Source: Barrientosiimonas humi (GTDB lineage: Bacteria > Actinomycetota > Actinomycetes > Actinomycetales > Dermatophilaceae). From it: a stretch of 64,000 bases of DNA. The DNA is taken from positions 2,821,375 to 2,885,374 of the forward strand of contig NZ_VFOK01000001.1 of assembly GCF_006716095.1 (NCBI RefSeq), written 5' to 3'. Below are positions 1 to 7,778 of this stretch, piece after piece. The notes below the pieces were generated by a model. That model was not told the DNA's origin, ran no database searches, and worked only from the letters and a program-made list of their open reading frames with translations. How positions within the stretch are numbered: position 1 is the stretch's first letter; each line of letters opens with the position of its first letter. The translations under genes and the position numbers were made by a program.

Positions 1-90
1 GAGCGCCGCGTCCGCCGGCTGCTGGAGCTGCTCGGGGCCGCCACCCGCTTCCAGGCCGGGGCGCAGGCGGTGAAGCGGGGGTGGATCTGA
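1..90 (+). CDS. C-terminal fragment of an unidentified protein
   Basis: An open frame enters from the left window edge and ends at TGA (88-90), giving 29 residues rich in Arg and Leu and ending in KRGWI. The start and most of the protein lie outside the window, so no family can be named. It reads toward helD, with about 180 bp of intergenic sequence between them. Confidence 0.4.
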   Translation, partial: ERRVRRLLELLGAATRFQAGAQAVKRGWI

Positions 91-267
91 GCGGGCCAGG
101 AGGTGTCCGGGAGACGTCCGGCCGGGGGCCGGCAGGTGGCTGCCCGGGCCCACCCCCGCCAGGGGGCGGACCCCCGCAGCGGCGCGGACGTACGTCAGTA
201 GACTGGTCGACTTGCAGCCGCTCGGCACCGCACCGCTCCAGCACGCCTCGTGGGGGGACCTGACCAC

Positions 268-2502
268 GTGACCGCACCCAACGCCAGCGCCACCGCGCCC
301 GCCCCTGAGGTGGCCGAGGAGATCGAGCGCGAGCAGGCCCATGTCACCCGTGTGCACGAGGAGCTGGTCAAGGCCGGCGAGCGGGTCGCGCTGGTCGAGG
401 CCGAGGGCCTCGCGCGGGGTCGCACCGACCGCACGGGCGAGGCCCGCGACGAGGAGCTGTCGGGTCTGTTCGAGCGCGACGCGCTGATGTTCAGCGCCGG
501 TCGCCGGCGGGTGTCCCTGGAGCAGCAGTACGAAGGGCTCGTCTTCGGCCGGCTCGACCTCGACCACTCCGGCGAGGAGGGCAACGGGCCGCAGGAGCAG
601 CACGAGGTGCGCTACATCGGCCGCATCGGGGTGCGCGACGACGACTACGAGCCGCTGGTCATCGACTGGCGCGCGCCGGCCGCCTCCCCGTTCTACCGCG
701 CGACCCCGGTCGAGCCGATGAACGTCGTGCGCCGCCGGGTGCTGCGAAGCCGCGACGCGCTGGTGCTCGGCATCGAGGACGACCTGATGGTCGCCGAGGC
801 GCCCGAGGGGATGGTCGTCGTCGGTGACGGCGCGCTGATGGCGGCGCTCACCCGCAGCCGCGGCGCGCAGATGCGCGACATCGTGGCCACCATCCAGCGC
901 CACCAGGACGAGGCGATCCGCGCCGACTCGCGCGGCATCACCGAGATCACCGGCGGCCCCGGCACCGGCAAGACGGTGGTGGCGCTGCACCGCGCGGCGT
1001 ACCTGCTCTACAGCGACCGGCGGCGCTACGAGAGCGGCGGTATCCTCGTCGTCGGCCCCTCGTCGGCGTACACGGCCTACATCGAGCGCGTGCTGCCCTC
1101 GCTGGGCGAGGACACGGTCACGCTCCGCTCGCTCGGCGACGTCGTCGACGGCGTGACCGGTGACCGGCTCGACTCGCCCGCGGCGGCCGCGATCAAGGGC
1201 TCGCTGCGCATCCGGCAGGTGCTCGCGCGAGCCGCTCGCGACACGCCCCCCGAGGCTCCGACGCGGCTGCGGGTCATGGTCGCCGGGCACGCGGTCAACC
1301 TGGATTCCGCTGCGCTGCAAGCGATTCGGCGACGCGTGCTGCGCAACCACAACCACAACTCGGCGGTCGAGTCGGCCACCGACGCGCTCGCCGAGGCGGC
1401 CTGGCAGCAGGTGCGCAGCCACGTCGGCAGCATGGAGAAGCCCGAGTTCCTCGACCGGTTCCGCGACCATCTCGACGTCGAGACGTTCGTACGTCAGTGG
1501 TGGCGTCCGCTCGACCCGCGCGAGGTGCTGCTGTGGCTGGCCGACGAGGAGCGAGCCCGGGCGTACACCGCCGGCGTGCTGCCGCCCGAGGACGCCGCCG
1601 AGCTCCGGGCCTCAATGGACGAGGCGCTGCGCACCGGCACCTGGAGCGTGGCCGACGCGGCGCTCGTCGACGACCTGTCGGCACGGCTGGGCCTGGTGCC
1701 CGAGCAGGTCAAGGAGAGCAGCTTCTACGACGTCGAGGAGCTGGACAACCTCAGCGACTACGGCGTGACCGAGGTCGAGGTCACCGGATCGCGCCGGCAG
1801 CCCGGCGAGGTCACCGCCGAGCGCAGCCCCACCGAAGCGCGCGAGCGGCTGCTCGCCGGGCGCATCGAGAAGCGCGCGGAGTTCTCCCACGTGCTCGTCG
1901 ACGAGGCGCAGGACCTGTCGCCGATGCAGTGGCGGATGGTCGGCCGGCGCGGGCGCTACGCGTCGTGGACGGTCGTCGGCGACGCCGCCCAGTCGTCGTG
2001 GCCCGACGCCGAGGAGTCGCTGGCCGCGCGCGACGAGGCGTTCGGCAGCAAGCAGCGCCAGCGCTTCCACATGCAGACCAACTACCGCAACGCGCGCGAG
2101 ATCTTCGACTACGCCGCCGAGGTCGTCCGTCGCGAGGTGCCCGACGCCGACATCCCCGACGCCGTGCGCGAGACCGGCCACACCCCGAGCGTGCGTCGGG
2201 TGACGCGCGAGTCGATGGTCGACGCCGCTCTCGACGCCACCAAGGCGCTGCTCGACGAGGTCGAGGGGTCCGTCGCGATCGTCGCGCCGGCCGCGTGGGC
2301 CGGTGAGCTCGCGCACCTCGGCGACCTCGCGCCGGGCCGCACCCTGGTCGTCGACCCGATGTCGACCAAGGGCCTGGAGTACGACGCGACCGTCATCGTC
2401 GACCCCGCCGAGATCGTGCGCGAGTCGCCCGGCGGCGTCCGCGTGCTCTACGTCGCGCTCACCCGGGCCGCCCACCGGATGACCGTCCTGGAGATGGCAT
2501 GA
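268..2502 (+). CDS. helD: HelD-type superfamily 1 helicase (RNA polymerase recycling factor)
   Basis: A 744-residue UvrD/Rep-like superfamily 1 ATPase, close to the usual length of actinobacterial HelD proteins, which remove stalled RNA polymerase from DNA using ATP. Visible parts are a charged helical N-terminus (about residues 5-60, the secondary-channel arm region in HelD), a Walker A GGPGTGKT at about 229-236, a DEAQD Walker B near 545, and a C-terminal helicase motif ending VALTRAAHRM. I chose GTG at 268 because a G-rich Shine-Dalgarno tract (252-257) precedes it; an in-frame GTG at 250 has none. Its TGA overlaps the ATG of the chorismate mutase, so the two are probably translationally coupled. 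A generic UvrD-like DNA helicase is the alternative. Confidence 0.85.
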   Translation: MTAPNASATAPAPEVAEEIEREQAHVTRVHEELVKAGERVALVEAEGLARGRTDRTGEARDEELSGLFERDALMFSAGRRRVSLEQQYEGLVFGRLDLDHSGEEGNGPQEQHEVRYIGRIGVRDDDYEPLVIDWRAPAASPFYRATPVEPMNVVRRRVLRSRDALVLGIEDDLMVAEAPEGMVVVGDGALMAALTRSRGAQMRDIVATIQRHQDEAIRADSRGITEITGGPGTGKTVVALHRAAYLLYSDRRRYESGGILVVGPSSAYTAYIERVLPSLGEDTVTLRSLGDVVDGVTGDRLDSPAAAAIKGSLRIRQVLARAARDTPPEAPTRLRVMVAGHAVNLDSAALQAIRRRVLRNHNHNSAVESATDALAEAAWQQVRSHVGSMEKPEFLDRFRDHLDVETFVRQWWRPLDPREVLLWLADEERARAYTAGVLPPEDAAELRASMDEALRTGTWSVADAALVDDLSARLGLVPEQVKESSFYDVEELDNLSDYGVTEVEVTGSRRQPGEVTAERSPTEARERLLAGRIEKRAEFSHVLVDEAQDLSPMQWRMVGRRGRYASWTVVGDAAQSSWPDAEESLAARDEAFGSKQRQRFHMQTNYRNAREIFDYAAEVVRREVPDADIPDAVRETGHTPSVRRVTRESMVDAALDATKALLDEVEGSVAIVAPAAWAGELAHLGDLAPGRTLVVDPMSTKGLEYDATVIVDPAEIVRESPGGVRVLYVALTRAAHRMTVLEMA

Positions 2503-2825
2503 GCGAGGACCTGCACGCCAGCCCCGAGTCCGGGGCGAGCGGCGTCGACCCGCGGCTGACGGCGTACCGCCAGTCGATCGACAACATCGACGCCGCGCTG
2601 ATCCACCTGCTCGCCGAGCGGTTCAAGATCACCCAGGCGGTGGGCGAGTACAAGGCCGCCCACGACCTGCCGCCCGCGGACCCCTCGCGCGAGGACCGGC
2701 AGATCGCGCGGCTGCGGGCGCTCGCGACGGCCGCTCAGCTCGACCCGGAGTTCAGCGAGAAGTTCCTGCGGTTCGTGATCGACGAGGTCATCCACCACCA
2801 CGAGCAGATTCGTGACGACGCCTGA
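2499..2825 (+). CDS. Chorismate mutase, AroQ class (type II)
   Basis: A 108-residue all-helical AroQ-type chorismate mutase, which converts chorismate to prephenate in phenylalanine and tyrosine synthesis. The family pattern is clear: a first long helix with R..ID.ID..L..LL.ER, then a K.A..LPPADPSRE loop, a second helix, and an ending FLRFVIDEVIHHHEQI. It has no signal peptide, so it is the cytoplasmic form rather than the secreted mycobacterial type. The start ATG overlaps the helD stop by 4 nt (ATGA). The accessory island begins immediately after its stop codon. Confidence 0.88.
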   Translation: MSEDLHASPESGASGVDPRLTAYRQSIDNIDAALIHLLAERFKITQAVGEYKAAHDLPPADPSREDRQIARLRALATAAQLDPEFSEKFLRFVIDEVIHHHEQIRDDA

Positions 2826-2829
2826 CTAG

Positions 2830-3231
2830 TTAGCCAGCGGTCCCTGAATCGGTCCACTCTACCTCAATCTCACCCGCCGCAACGCCTGCCAAAAGTTCAG
2901 AAAGGCCGAACAGCGTAAGGTCAGATGTGGAATCCATCTCGTCATCACTGAATGCAAAATAGGAAACGAGGAAGTCGATCAGGTCGCCAAGATCCCCCAG
3001 GGAACTCGTGTCCGGGTCAAGATCCTCCACAAGGAGATGCGTAAACACGCGCCCTTGTTCCGACCGATAATAGCTCCCCTGGACGGCGGAGAACGAGTGG
3101 ATACCTTGTTCTCGCCACCGGGCAAAGACGCGCATGAACATCGATTCCAACTCGTCGAGCGTGACCGTATATCTCCCACCCGCGCTGCCTGACTCTGTGA
3201 TCAAAGGTCCCATCCCACTTACGCATGGCAT
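2830..3231 (-). CDS. Hypothetical acidic protein of the RHS island
   Basis: A 133-residue acidic protein of unknown function. Its base composition is lower in GC than the flanking housekeeping genes and it contains rare codons such as ATA and TTA. Visible features are a DELESMFMRVFARWREQG helix and a conserved-looking FTHLLVEDLDPD segment, with many Asp and Glu residues in the C-terminal half. There is no membrane segment. Acidic single-domain proteins beside RHS toxins are often immunity proteins, but I recognise no family here. ATG codons at residues 1 and 7 are both possible starts. It ends 4 bp from the chorismate mutase stop, tail to tail. Confidence 0.6.
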   Translation of the reverse strand: MPCVSGMGPLITESGSAGGRYTVTLDELESMFMRVFARWREQGIHSFSAVQGSYYRSEQGRVFTHLLVEDLDPDTSSLGDLGDLIDFLVSYFAFSDDEMDSTSDLTLFGLSELLAGVAAGEIEVEWTDSGTAG

Positions 3232-3325
3232 TCCTGCGGTGCAGATTCGTTTGGTTGCGGAGATTCTGCAGCCGAGTCACATAAACCTGTCTAGCGCGCC
3301 TCGCTCCCCGCCCGGATAGCCAGGG

Positions 3326-3586
3326 CTAAACGCCCCGCCGAAACCCCATCGTAACCGAACCGCCGCAAATCCTCAAAGGCGAGTGAGGATGAGAACGAAG
3401 ATAGTCAAAAGCGAACATTTGCGATCCCGCGAATACATTCGCTAGTGCCGCGTTGTAGACAGCGGCGACCAAGAAACTGACTACTAGCACCCATCCGCCC
3501 GTCTTAGGCGCATGTGCGGCACTCGTAATCAGTGCGCCATGAGCTGAGAGCGGCCCGCACGCGCCGATGGGCCATTCGATGCTCAC
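3326..3586 (-). CDS. Small putative membrane protein of the RHS island
   Basis: An 86-residue frame whose GTG start overlaps the stop of the upstream 315-residue gene (GTGA), a typical sign of translational coupling. One hydrophobic stretch (about residues 29-52, GGWVLVVSFLVAAVYNAALA) would make a single membrane helix. The C-terminal tail is basic and ends GFRRGV. No family recognised. It could be an immunity or accessory subunit for the gene before it, or a decaying fragment. The overlap with the upstream stop is the main reason to keep it. Confidence 0.4.
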   Translation of the reverse strand: MSIEWPIGACGPLSAHGALITSAAHAPKTGGWVLVVSFLVAAVYNAALANVFAGSQMFAFDYLRSHPHSPLRICGGSVTMGFRRGV

Positions 3587-4530
3587 TCACGAATGCTCCA
3601 CGGGTCGGGGAATCCGCTGGCATCGATCCCCCGCTCCTCGGCCACCTCGCTCATCAGGTCGGCCAGGCCGCCGGCGATCCCGACTTCCTCCTCGTCCTCG
3701 ATGGCCGCGACGTGCCGTCGGAACGCTTCGACATCACCGGACTCGGCCACCTGCGGCGCGAGCAGCGCGGTGTGAGCACGAAGGTCCAGGAACACGTCCC
3801 CCGACAGCCAGTCCCACCCCGGCACGCTCACCGCAGCATCCCAATGCGCCTGAGTACCAAGGTTCGACACCAACGCGCTCCAGCCCGCCATCACCGGCTT
3901 CGCCTTGGCCTTCGGTAACCGCTGGACCGTCGCGACGACACACTCCACGCGATCGTCCACGTCACCCCCCGCCTTGTCGGCGCACTCCCGCAGCACGCTC
4001 AGGACGGGATCCAGCTTCACCGGGCGCGGCTTGGGAACCTGCAACCGGCCAACCCACTCCGGCGTCTCCGGCTCACCATGCTCCGCGACCCAGGCCTGCT
4101 CGGCCCTCGTGCGCGGCAGCGGCCCCGGCGCCGACCAGCCACGCCACTCACAGTACGCGGCCACCGCCGACTCGTACATCAACAGAACCCGTAGCGCCTG
4201 CTCAACATTGTCGCCTCGCTCGAAAGGATACGGAGAATCCTTAGGCGTTTGGATGCGGATGACATTTAGGGTGACCGGAATGTCGACAGTAGGTCTGATG
4301 ATCTGCAGTTTTGTCTTCCCTATCTTCGAGTTTCCGGACAGAACTTCGAGCTGCACAGATATCCGACTTGCTGGACCCGACTCTCGCCCCCTCCAGGATA
4401 ATTCGCTATCGGCGTCGAGGCCAGCTTTTTGAATGCGCTGCTTTGCATTCCCACCAATCAGCGGCGAGCTCAATGGGGGTACTAAGGTGAAATCACTCTC
4501 ATCAATTTCCCGGTACCACCCTTCAACCAT
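3583..4530 (-). CDS. Hypothetical 315-residue protein directly after the orphan RHS tip
   Basis: A 315-residue soluble protein that I do not recognise. The ATG at 4530 has a strong Shine-Dalgarno (GGGAGG, 9 nt upstream) and begins 14 nt after the stop of the decayed RHS toxin, the usual place for an immunity gene. The first third (WYREIDESDFTLVPPLSSPLIGGNAK, beta-rich with IRPTVDIPVTLNVIRI near residues 78-93) has lower GC. The rest is more host-like, with a helical acidic C-terminus (AAIEDEEEVG). At 315 residues it is long for a single-domain immunity protein, so it could equally be another effector or a chimera. It overlaps the next small gene by 4 nt. Confidence 0.6.
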   Translation of the reverse strand: MVEGWYREIDESDFTLVPPLSSPLIGGNAKQRIQKAGLDADSELSWRGRESGPASRISVQLEVLSGNSKIGKTKLQIIRPTVDIPVTLNVIRIQTPKDSPYPFERGDNVEQALRVLLMYESAVAAYCEWRGWSAPGPLPRTRAEQAWVAEHGEPETPEWVGRLQVPKPRPVKLDPVLSVLRECADKAGGDVDDRVECVVATVQRLPKAKAKPVMAGWSALVSNLGTQAHWDAAVSVPGWDWLSGDVFLDLRAHTALLAPQVAESGDVEAFRRHVAAIEDEEEVGIAGGLADLMSEVAEERGIDASGFPDPWSIRE

Positions 4531-4544
4531 TGCGTCAAACCTCC

Positions 4545-5230
4545 CTACTTACATGGATAGCGTTGCCCCGGCGGACACTGCCCGTGCCACCGCTTGTAGG
4601 CCATGATTCTTCCATACTCCCACTGGCGGGGCTCGATAGTAGGAATAGCCGACGACCTTGATCGAGTACCTGCAGGTGCGGCCGTGGCCGAAATAGTTCT
4701 GACATCCGGGCAGCTGTGCGCGAGCCCGCGAGCTTTCCCACGCGGGTTATTCCAAACTTGTACACACTGCGGCCGGCATAGATGGTGTACCCGTAGTATT
4801 TTTTTGAACTTGGTCGTTCGCTTCGTCTTCTGCGGTCGTGGGACTCTCCGGGTTTGTCCTTGCCGGGTCTCGTAGCGCTCGTAGTAACTGTTCTTGCGAG
4901 CCCGCGGGCCGGGCGTTGCAGGCGCCGCACGAGCGGCGCGAGAGCCACCGCCGGAGGAGCTGCCACGTACTGCGGCGCCACCTCCGGCGATCCGGCGCCG
5001 ACCGTCGCCTCGCCAGTGTCGGTGATCATCGCCCCCAGCTCCGCAGAGACACCCTCCACGGACCGGGTGACCTGAGTTCCCTGACCGGGTTTGGTCTCCT
5101 CCACCCACGACGGGTTGTCCGACTCGTCGGTGTAGTGCCGCACCACCGCCCTGGTGACCGAGGTCGCGTCCGTCTTCCCGACCTCCTCGGTCCCGGTCCC
5201 GCCCGGCTCCGGGTCGGGGCCGCGACGTGA
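4545..5230 (-). pseudogene. Decayed orphan RHS tip with frameshifted C-terminal toxin
   Basis: The sequence repeats part of the neighbouring RHS gene: HYTDESDNPSWVEETKPG and LGAMITDTGEATV occur in both copies. It then diverges into a different C-terminal tip. No single frame reads through. Reading in order, protein-like segments fall in different frames: the RHS part ending APQYVAAP, then ARKNSYYERYETRQGQ, then KKYYGYTIYAGRSVYKFGITRVG, then ARAQLPGCQNYFGHGRTCRY, then EYGRIMAYKRWHGQCPPGQ ending PCK and TAG at 4545-4547. That implies about four frameshifts, one of them at a run of seven T (4799-4805 on the plus strand). The spliced tip recalls small cysteine-containing RHS nuclease tips, possibly GIY-YIG-like; that assignment is weak. 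Sequencing indels could also cause the breaks. Confidence 0.7.
4799..4805. repeat. Seven-base T/A homopolymer at a toxin frameshift
   Basis: A run of seven T on the plus strand (seven A in the coding direction) sits exactly where the orphan toxin changes frame, between KTKRTTKFKK in one frame and KKYYGYTIY in another. A one-base slip would rejoin these two segments, although the other frameshifts would remain. Homopolymers this long are rare in DNA of this GC content. Confidence 0.6.
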
Positions 5231-7498
5231 CTATCTGAGCAGACCCCAAATCGACGTCCATCGTTGGGGTTTCGGTCCCAGAGGATCTCGCCTCGGGTCC
5301 CAACTCTCACCATCAACTATCCACTCGGCGCCGACCAGCGCCTCTCCAAGACAACGGAGAGCGCGCCATCTCGCCCTCGAGTTGGGCAACAAGAGGTCTA
5401 CTGAGTAGGAGGTTCCAGAGTCCGTTTGGATGCTGAACTCGCAGCCCCGATCCGAACTCGGGGAAATATTGTAAAACCATCTTGTGCCCCATATCCATTC
5501 CACCCTCTCGATCGTCTCGATCGGTACGACGTCGAACCGTACGTAAGGACACTTGCCGGCAGAGATGGAGATGGAGCCGCGACCAACCTGAACCCAATTG
5601 AACCGGACCGTGGCGCTATCCGTCACAATGCGGAATGCGCAAAGTACGCTAGCAATACCCAGACCCCAGATTCCTTCCCCATCACCCCATGCTGGCCAAT
5701 ATAACACGACGATCAGCAAGAACATCAGGAAGCCGGGCCAAGCCGGAAAAACGACCGATAGCCAAGACTCAGAAGGGAATCTCTTACCCACGTCACCACC
5801 ACCCCAAGGACCAGACTGAACCGACGAACCCCCTAGCGCGCTCCCGTGCGCATTTCCGCTGACGAAGCCGACGCCACGCTCGAACCGCTTTGGGTGCCGC
5901 CAGAAATTGCGGAAAAACTGGCGAGGCCGCGTGACCTTCCGAACAAGGCGTTGCCGTGGAGCCCTAGTTGCCTTCAGACCCGAATTCATCAGTTTCCGGG
6001 CGTAGTTACCCCCAAAACTGCTTGTCAGCGTCGAGAGTCCCCACTTCGCGGCTTCCCGCCTGTTCCTTCCAGCGTATGCGGCAGTGTAGAAACCGCCACA
6101 AGCCGTACCAGCCACGCTAGGCATCCACGAGCAGCCGGTTCGGAATCTCTTCGCCCATTTGCTGTTCCCTGTTGCCGCCCTCGTGAGCCGATTCCACCCC
6201 TTGCGGATTCCTCGCCATCCCCACTTTCCGTCGAGGTCGAAACTGTTGATGGGGTCTTGGGGGTAGGTGTAGGCGGTGTCGTTGCCGCCGTACACGGGGT
6301 CGGGGGTGGTGAAGGCGCCGGTGGCGGGGTTGTACAACCGTACGCCCATCAGCGTCAGGCCGGCGGTGTCGGTGGTGTTGGAGCGTTGCTGGGCCCCGAG
6401 CCAGCCGTACCCGATGGGCCCGACCACGGCGGGGTCGTTCACCGGGGTGAATCCGTAGGGTTGGCCGAACTCGGTGTAGTCAGACCACCCGCCCATCGAC
6501 GTGCACGGGACATCGGTGGCCTGGTCGGCCGCCACGGTCACCGAGGACACGTTGTCCCCGTGCGGGTTCGACAGGTTCACCGTCGCCTCGCCGGTGTCGG
6601 TGATCATCGCCCCCAGCTCCGAGGAAACACCTTCCACGAACCGTGTCGTCGTGGTGCCCTGGCCGGGTTTGGTCTCTTCCACCCAGGACGGGTTGTCCGA
6701 CTCGTCGGTGTAGTGCCGCACCACGGTCTTGGTGACCGAGGTCGCGTCCGTGGTGGTCTGGTTCGCCCGGCGACCCGCCGAGTCCAGGGTCAGCTCGGTC
6801 GAGGTGGCCCCCTGGGTGACGGTCCGCGCCAGATCCGTATCGAAATACCCGATGGTGATGTCCCCGGCGTCCCGGTTCGGGGCGTCACTGGCCGGGACCG
6901 TGGTCTGCCGCCCGAACGCGTCATAGGTGTACGCACCGGGCGCGGCCGCGCCCTCGACCGCCTTCCCCGAGACCGGCCGGTCCGCCGCGTCATAGCTGTA
7001 GGTCGCGGTCGCCTTGTAGGCCGGGGCCGGGTTCGCACAATCACCATCAGTGCTGATCGCGAACGACTCCCCGGTGCGGGACCCGTTCAAACCCGCCGGG
7101 CCATCGAACGCGTACGTCCGCACGTAGCACGGCGCGGCCGGTGTGGCCGGGGTGTCCGGGCCCAACCCGGCCGGGGCACCCTGACCGTGCCCGACCCGGT
7201 CCGCGACCCGCACCAGGCGCCCCGCACCGTCATAGCTGTACGCCCGGTCATACGGCACCGCCTTCCCGACCTCGCTCGTGCCGGTCCCGCCCGGCTCCGG
7301 GCCCAGCAGGTTCCGCTGCGAGGTGGCGGTGATCCCGCCCGGCAGGTCTTGACGCACCAGCGACCCGGTCGCGTCATACGCACCGGTGAAGGTCAACGAC
7401 CCGCCCGTGCCCGGCCGGGACACGCTCACCTTCGTGACCAGGCCGCGCCGGTCACGCCACCAGCCATCGGCCAGGCCCCTCACACTCGCCCACCCCAA
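5231..7498 (-). CDS. RHS/YD-repeat protein, N-terminally truncated, fused to a membrane-anchored C-terminal segment
   Basis: This 755-residue frame carries YD repeats (YDATGSLVRQ, YSYDGAGRLVRV, YTYDAFGRQT) and the RHS core end (RLYNPATGAFTTPDP, then DPINSFDLDG near residue 420). RHS proteins enclose a C-terminal toxin in a beta-cocoon shell; full members are usually far longer, so the export domain and most of the shell are missing here. The first usable start is TTG at 7498 with no clear ribosome site. After the core come a basic pre-toxin-like stretch to about residue 569 and then 186 residues of another type: two hydrophobic helices (SVVFPAWPGFLMFLLIVVL and IWGLGIASVLCAF) and a beta-rich domain (RFDVVPIETIERVEWIWG). 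That tail resembles a separate membrane immunity protein joined in frame. An internal GTG at 5791 could start it alone. Confidence 0.65.
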   Translation of the reverse strand: MGWASVRGLADGWWRDRRGLVTKVSVSRPGTGGSLTFTGAYDATGSLVRQDLPGGITATSQRNLLGPEPGGTGTSEVGKAVPYDRAYSYDGAGRLVRVADRVGHGQGAPAGLGPDTPATPAAPCYVRTYAFDGPAGLNGSRTGESFAISTDGDCANPAPAYKATATYSYDAADRPVSGKAVEGAAAPGAYTYDAFGRQTTVPASDAPNRDAGDITIGYFDTDLARTVTQGATSTELTLDSAGRRANQTTTDATSVTKTVVRHYTDESDNPSWVEETKPGQGTTTTRFVEGVSSELGAMITDTGEATVNLSNPHGDNVSSVTVAADQATDVPCTSMGGWSDYTEFGQPYGFTPVNDPAVVGPIGYGWLGAQQRSNTTDTAGLTLMGVRLYNPATGAFTTPDPVYGGNDTAYTYPQDPINSFDLDGKWGWRGIRKGWNRLTRAATGNSKWAKRFRTGCSWMPSVAGTACGGFYTAAYAGRNRREAAKWGLSTLTSSFGGNYARKLMNSGLKATRAPRQRLVRKVTRPRQFFRNFWRHPKRFERGVGFVSGNAHGSALGGSSVQSGPWGGGDVGKRFPSESWLSVVFPAWPGFLMFLLIVVLYWPAWGDGEGIWGLGIASVLCAFRIVTDSATVRFNWVQVGRGSISISAGKCPYVRFDVVPIETIERVEWIWGTRWFYNISPSSDRGCEFSIQTDSGTSYSVDLLLPNSRARWRALRCLGEALVGAEWIVDGESWDPRRDPLGPKPQRWTSIWGLLR

Positions 7499-7778
7499 AC
7501 GGTGAGAATGCCCGTATTACTAGCGCACCACAGAACCCACAAAGGCAAAACACAGCACGACACGCCGACCAAGACCTCGAAATAGCCGCTCGGGGCAGCC
7601 CGGTCGATACCGCCGCTCGTCCCCTCGCGGCCTGCTCGACCAGCTTGGGTGGCCGCCTCTCGATGCGGCCCGGGCGGGCGTACGCCATCGCGGTCAACCG
7701 CCGAACCGTGCGGCCCAGCCCACTCCTTGCCGGAGGACCGCCGGGGCGGAAGCGGGCGTCAGCGGGTGCGGGCGGGCG
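7499..7778. other. Intergenic stretch between the truncated RHS gene and selB
   Basis: These 280 bp contain no frame I can support. It is where the missing 5' part of the RHS gene would be expected, but I see no YD repeats in it. It probably holds one edge of the island. No transposase remnant, attachment-site repeat or clear hairpin was found. Confidence 0.4.

Noticed and set aside
2499-2502. ATGA at the helD/chorismate mutase junction as a Sec read-through codon
   Set aside because: Both proteins are complete on either side, and the overlap is an ordinary coupling arrangement.
2830-7498. Prophage or insertion sequence as the source of the island
   Set aside because: No transposase, integrase, terminal inverted repeat or phage structural gene could be seen; RHS recombination explains the layout better.
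7452-7697. 81-residue frame upstream of the RHS gene
   Set aside because: No recognisable domain and unusual composition; it may be island-edge sequence only.
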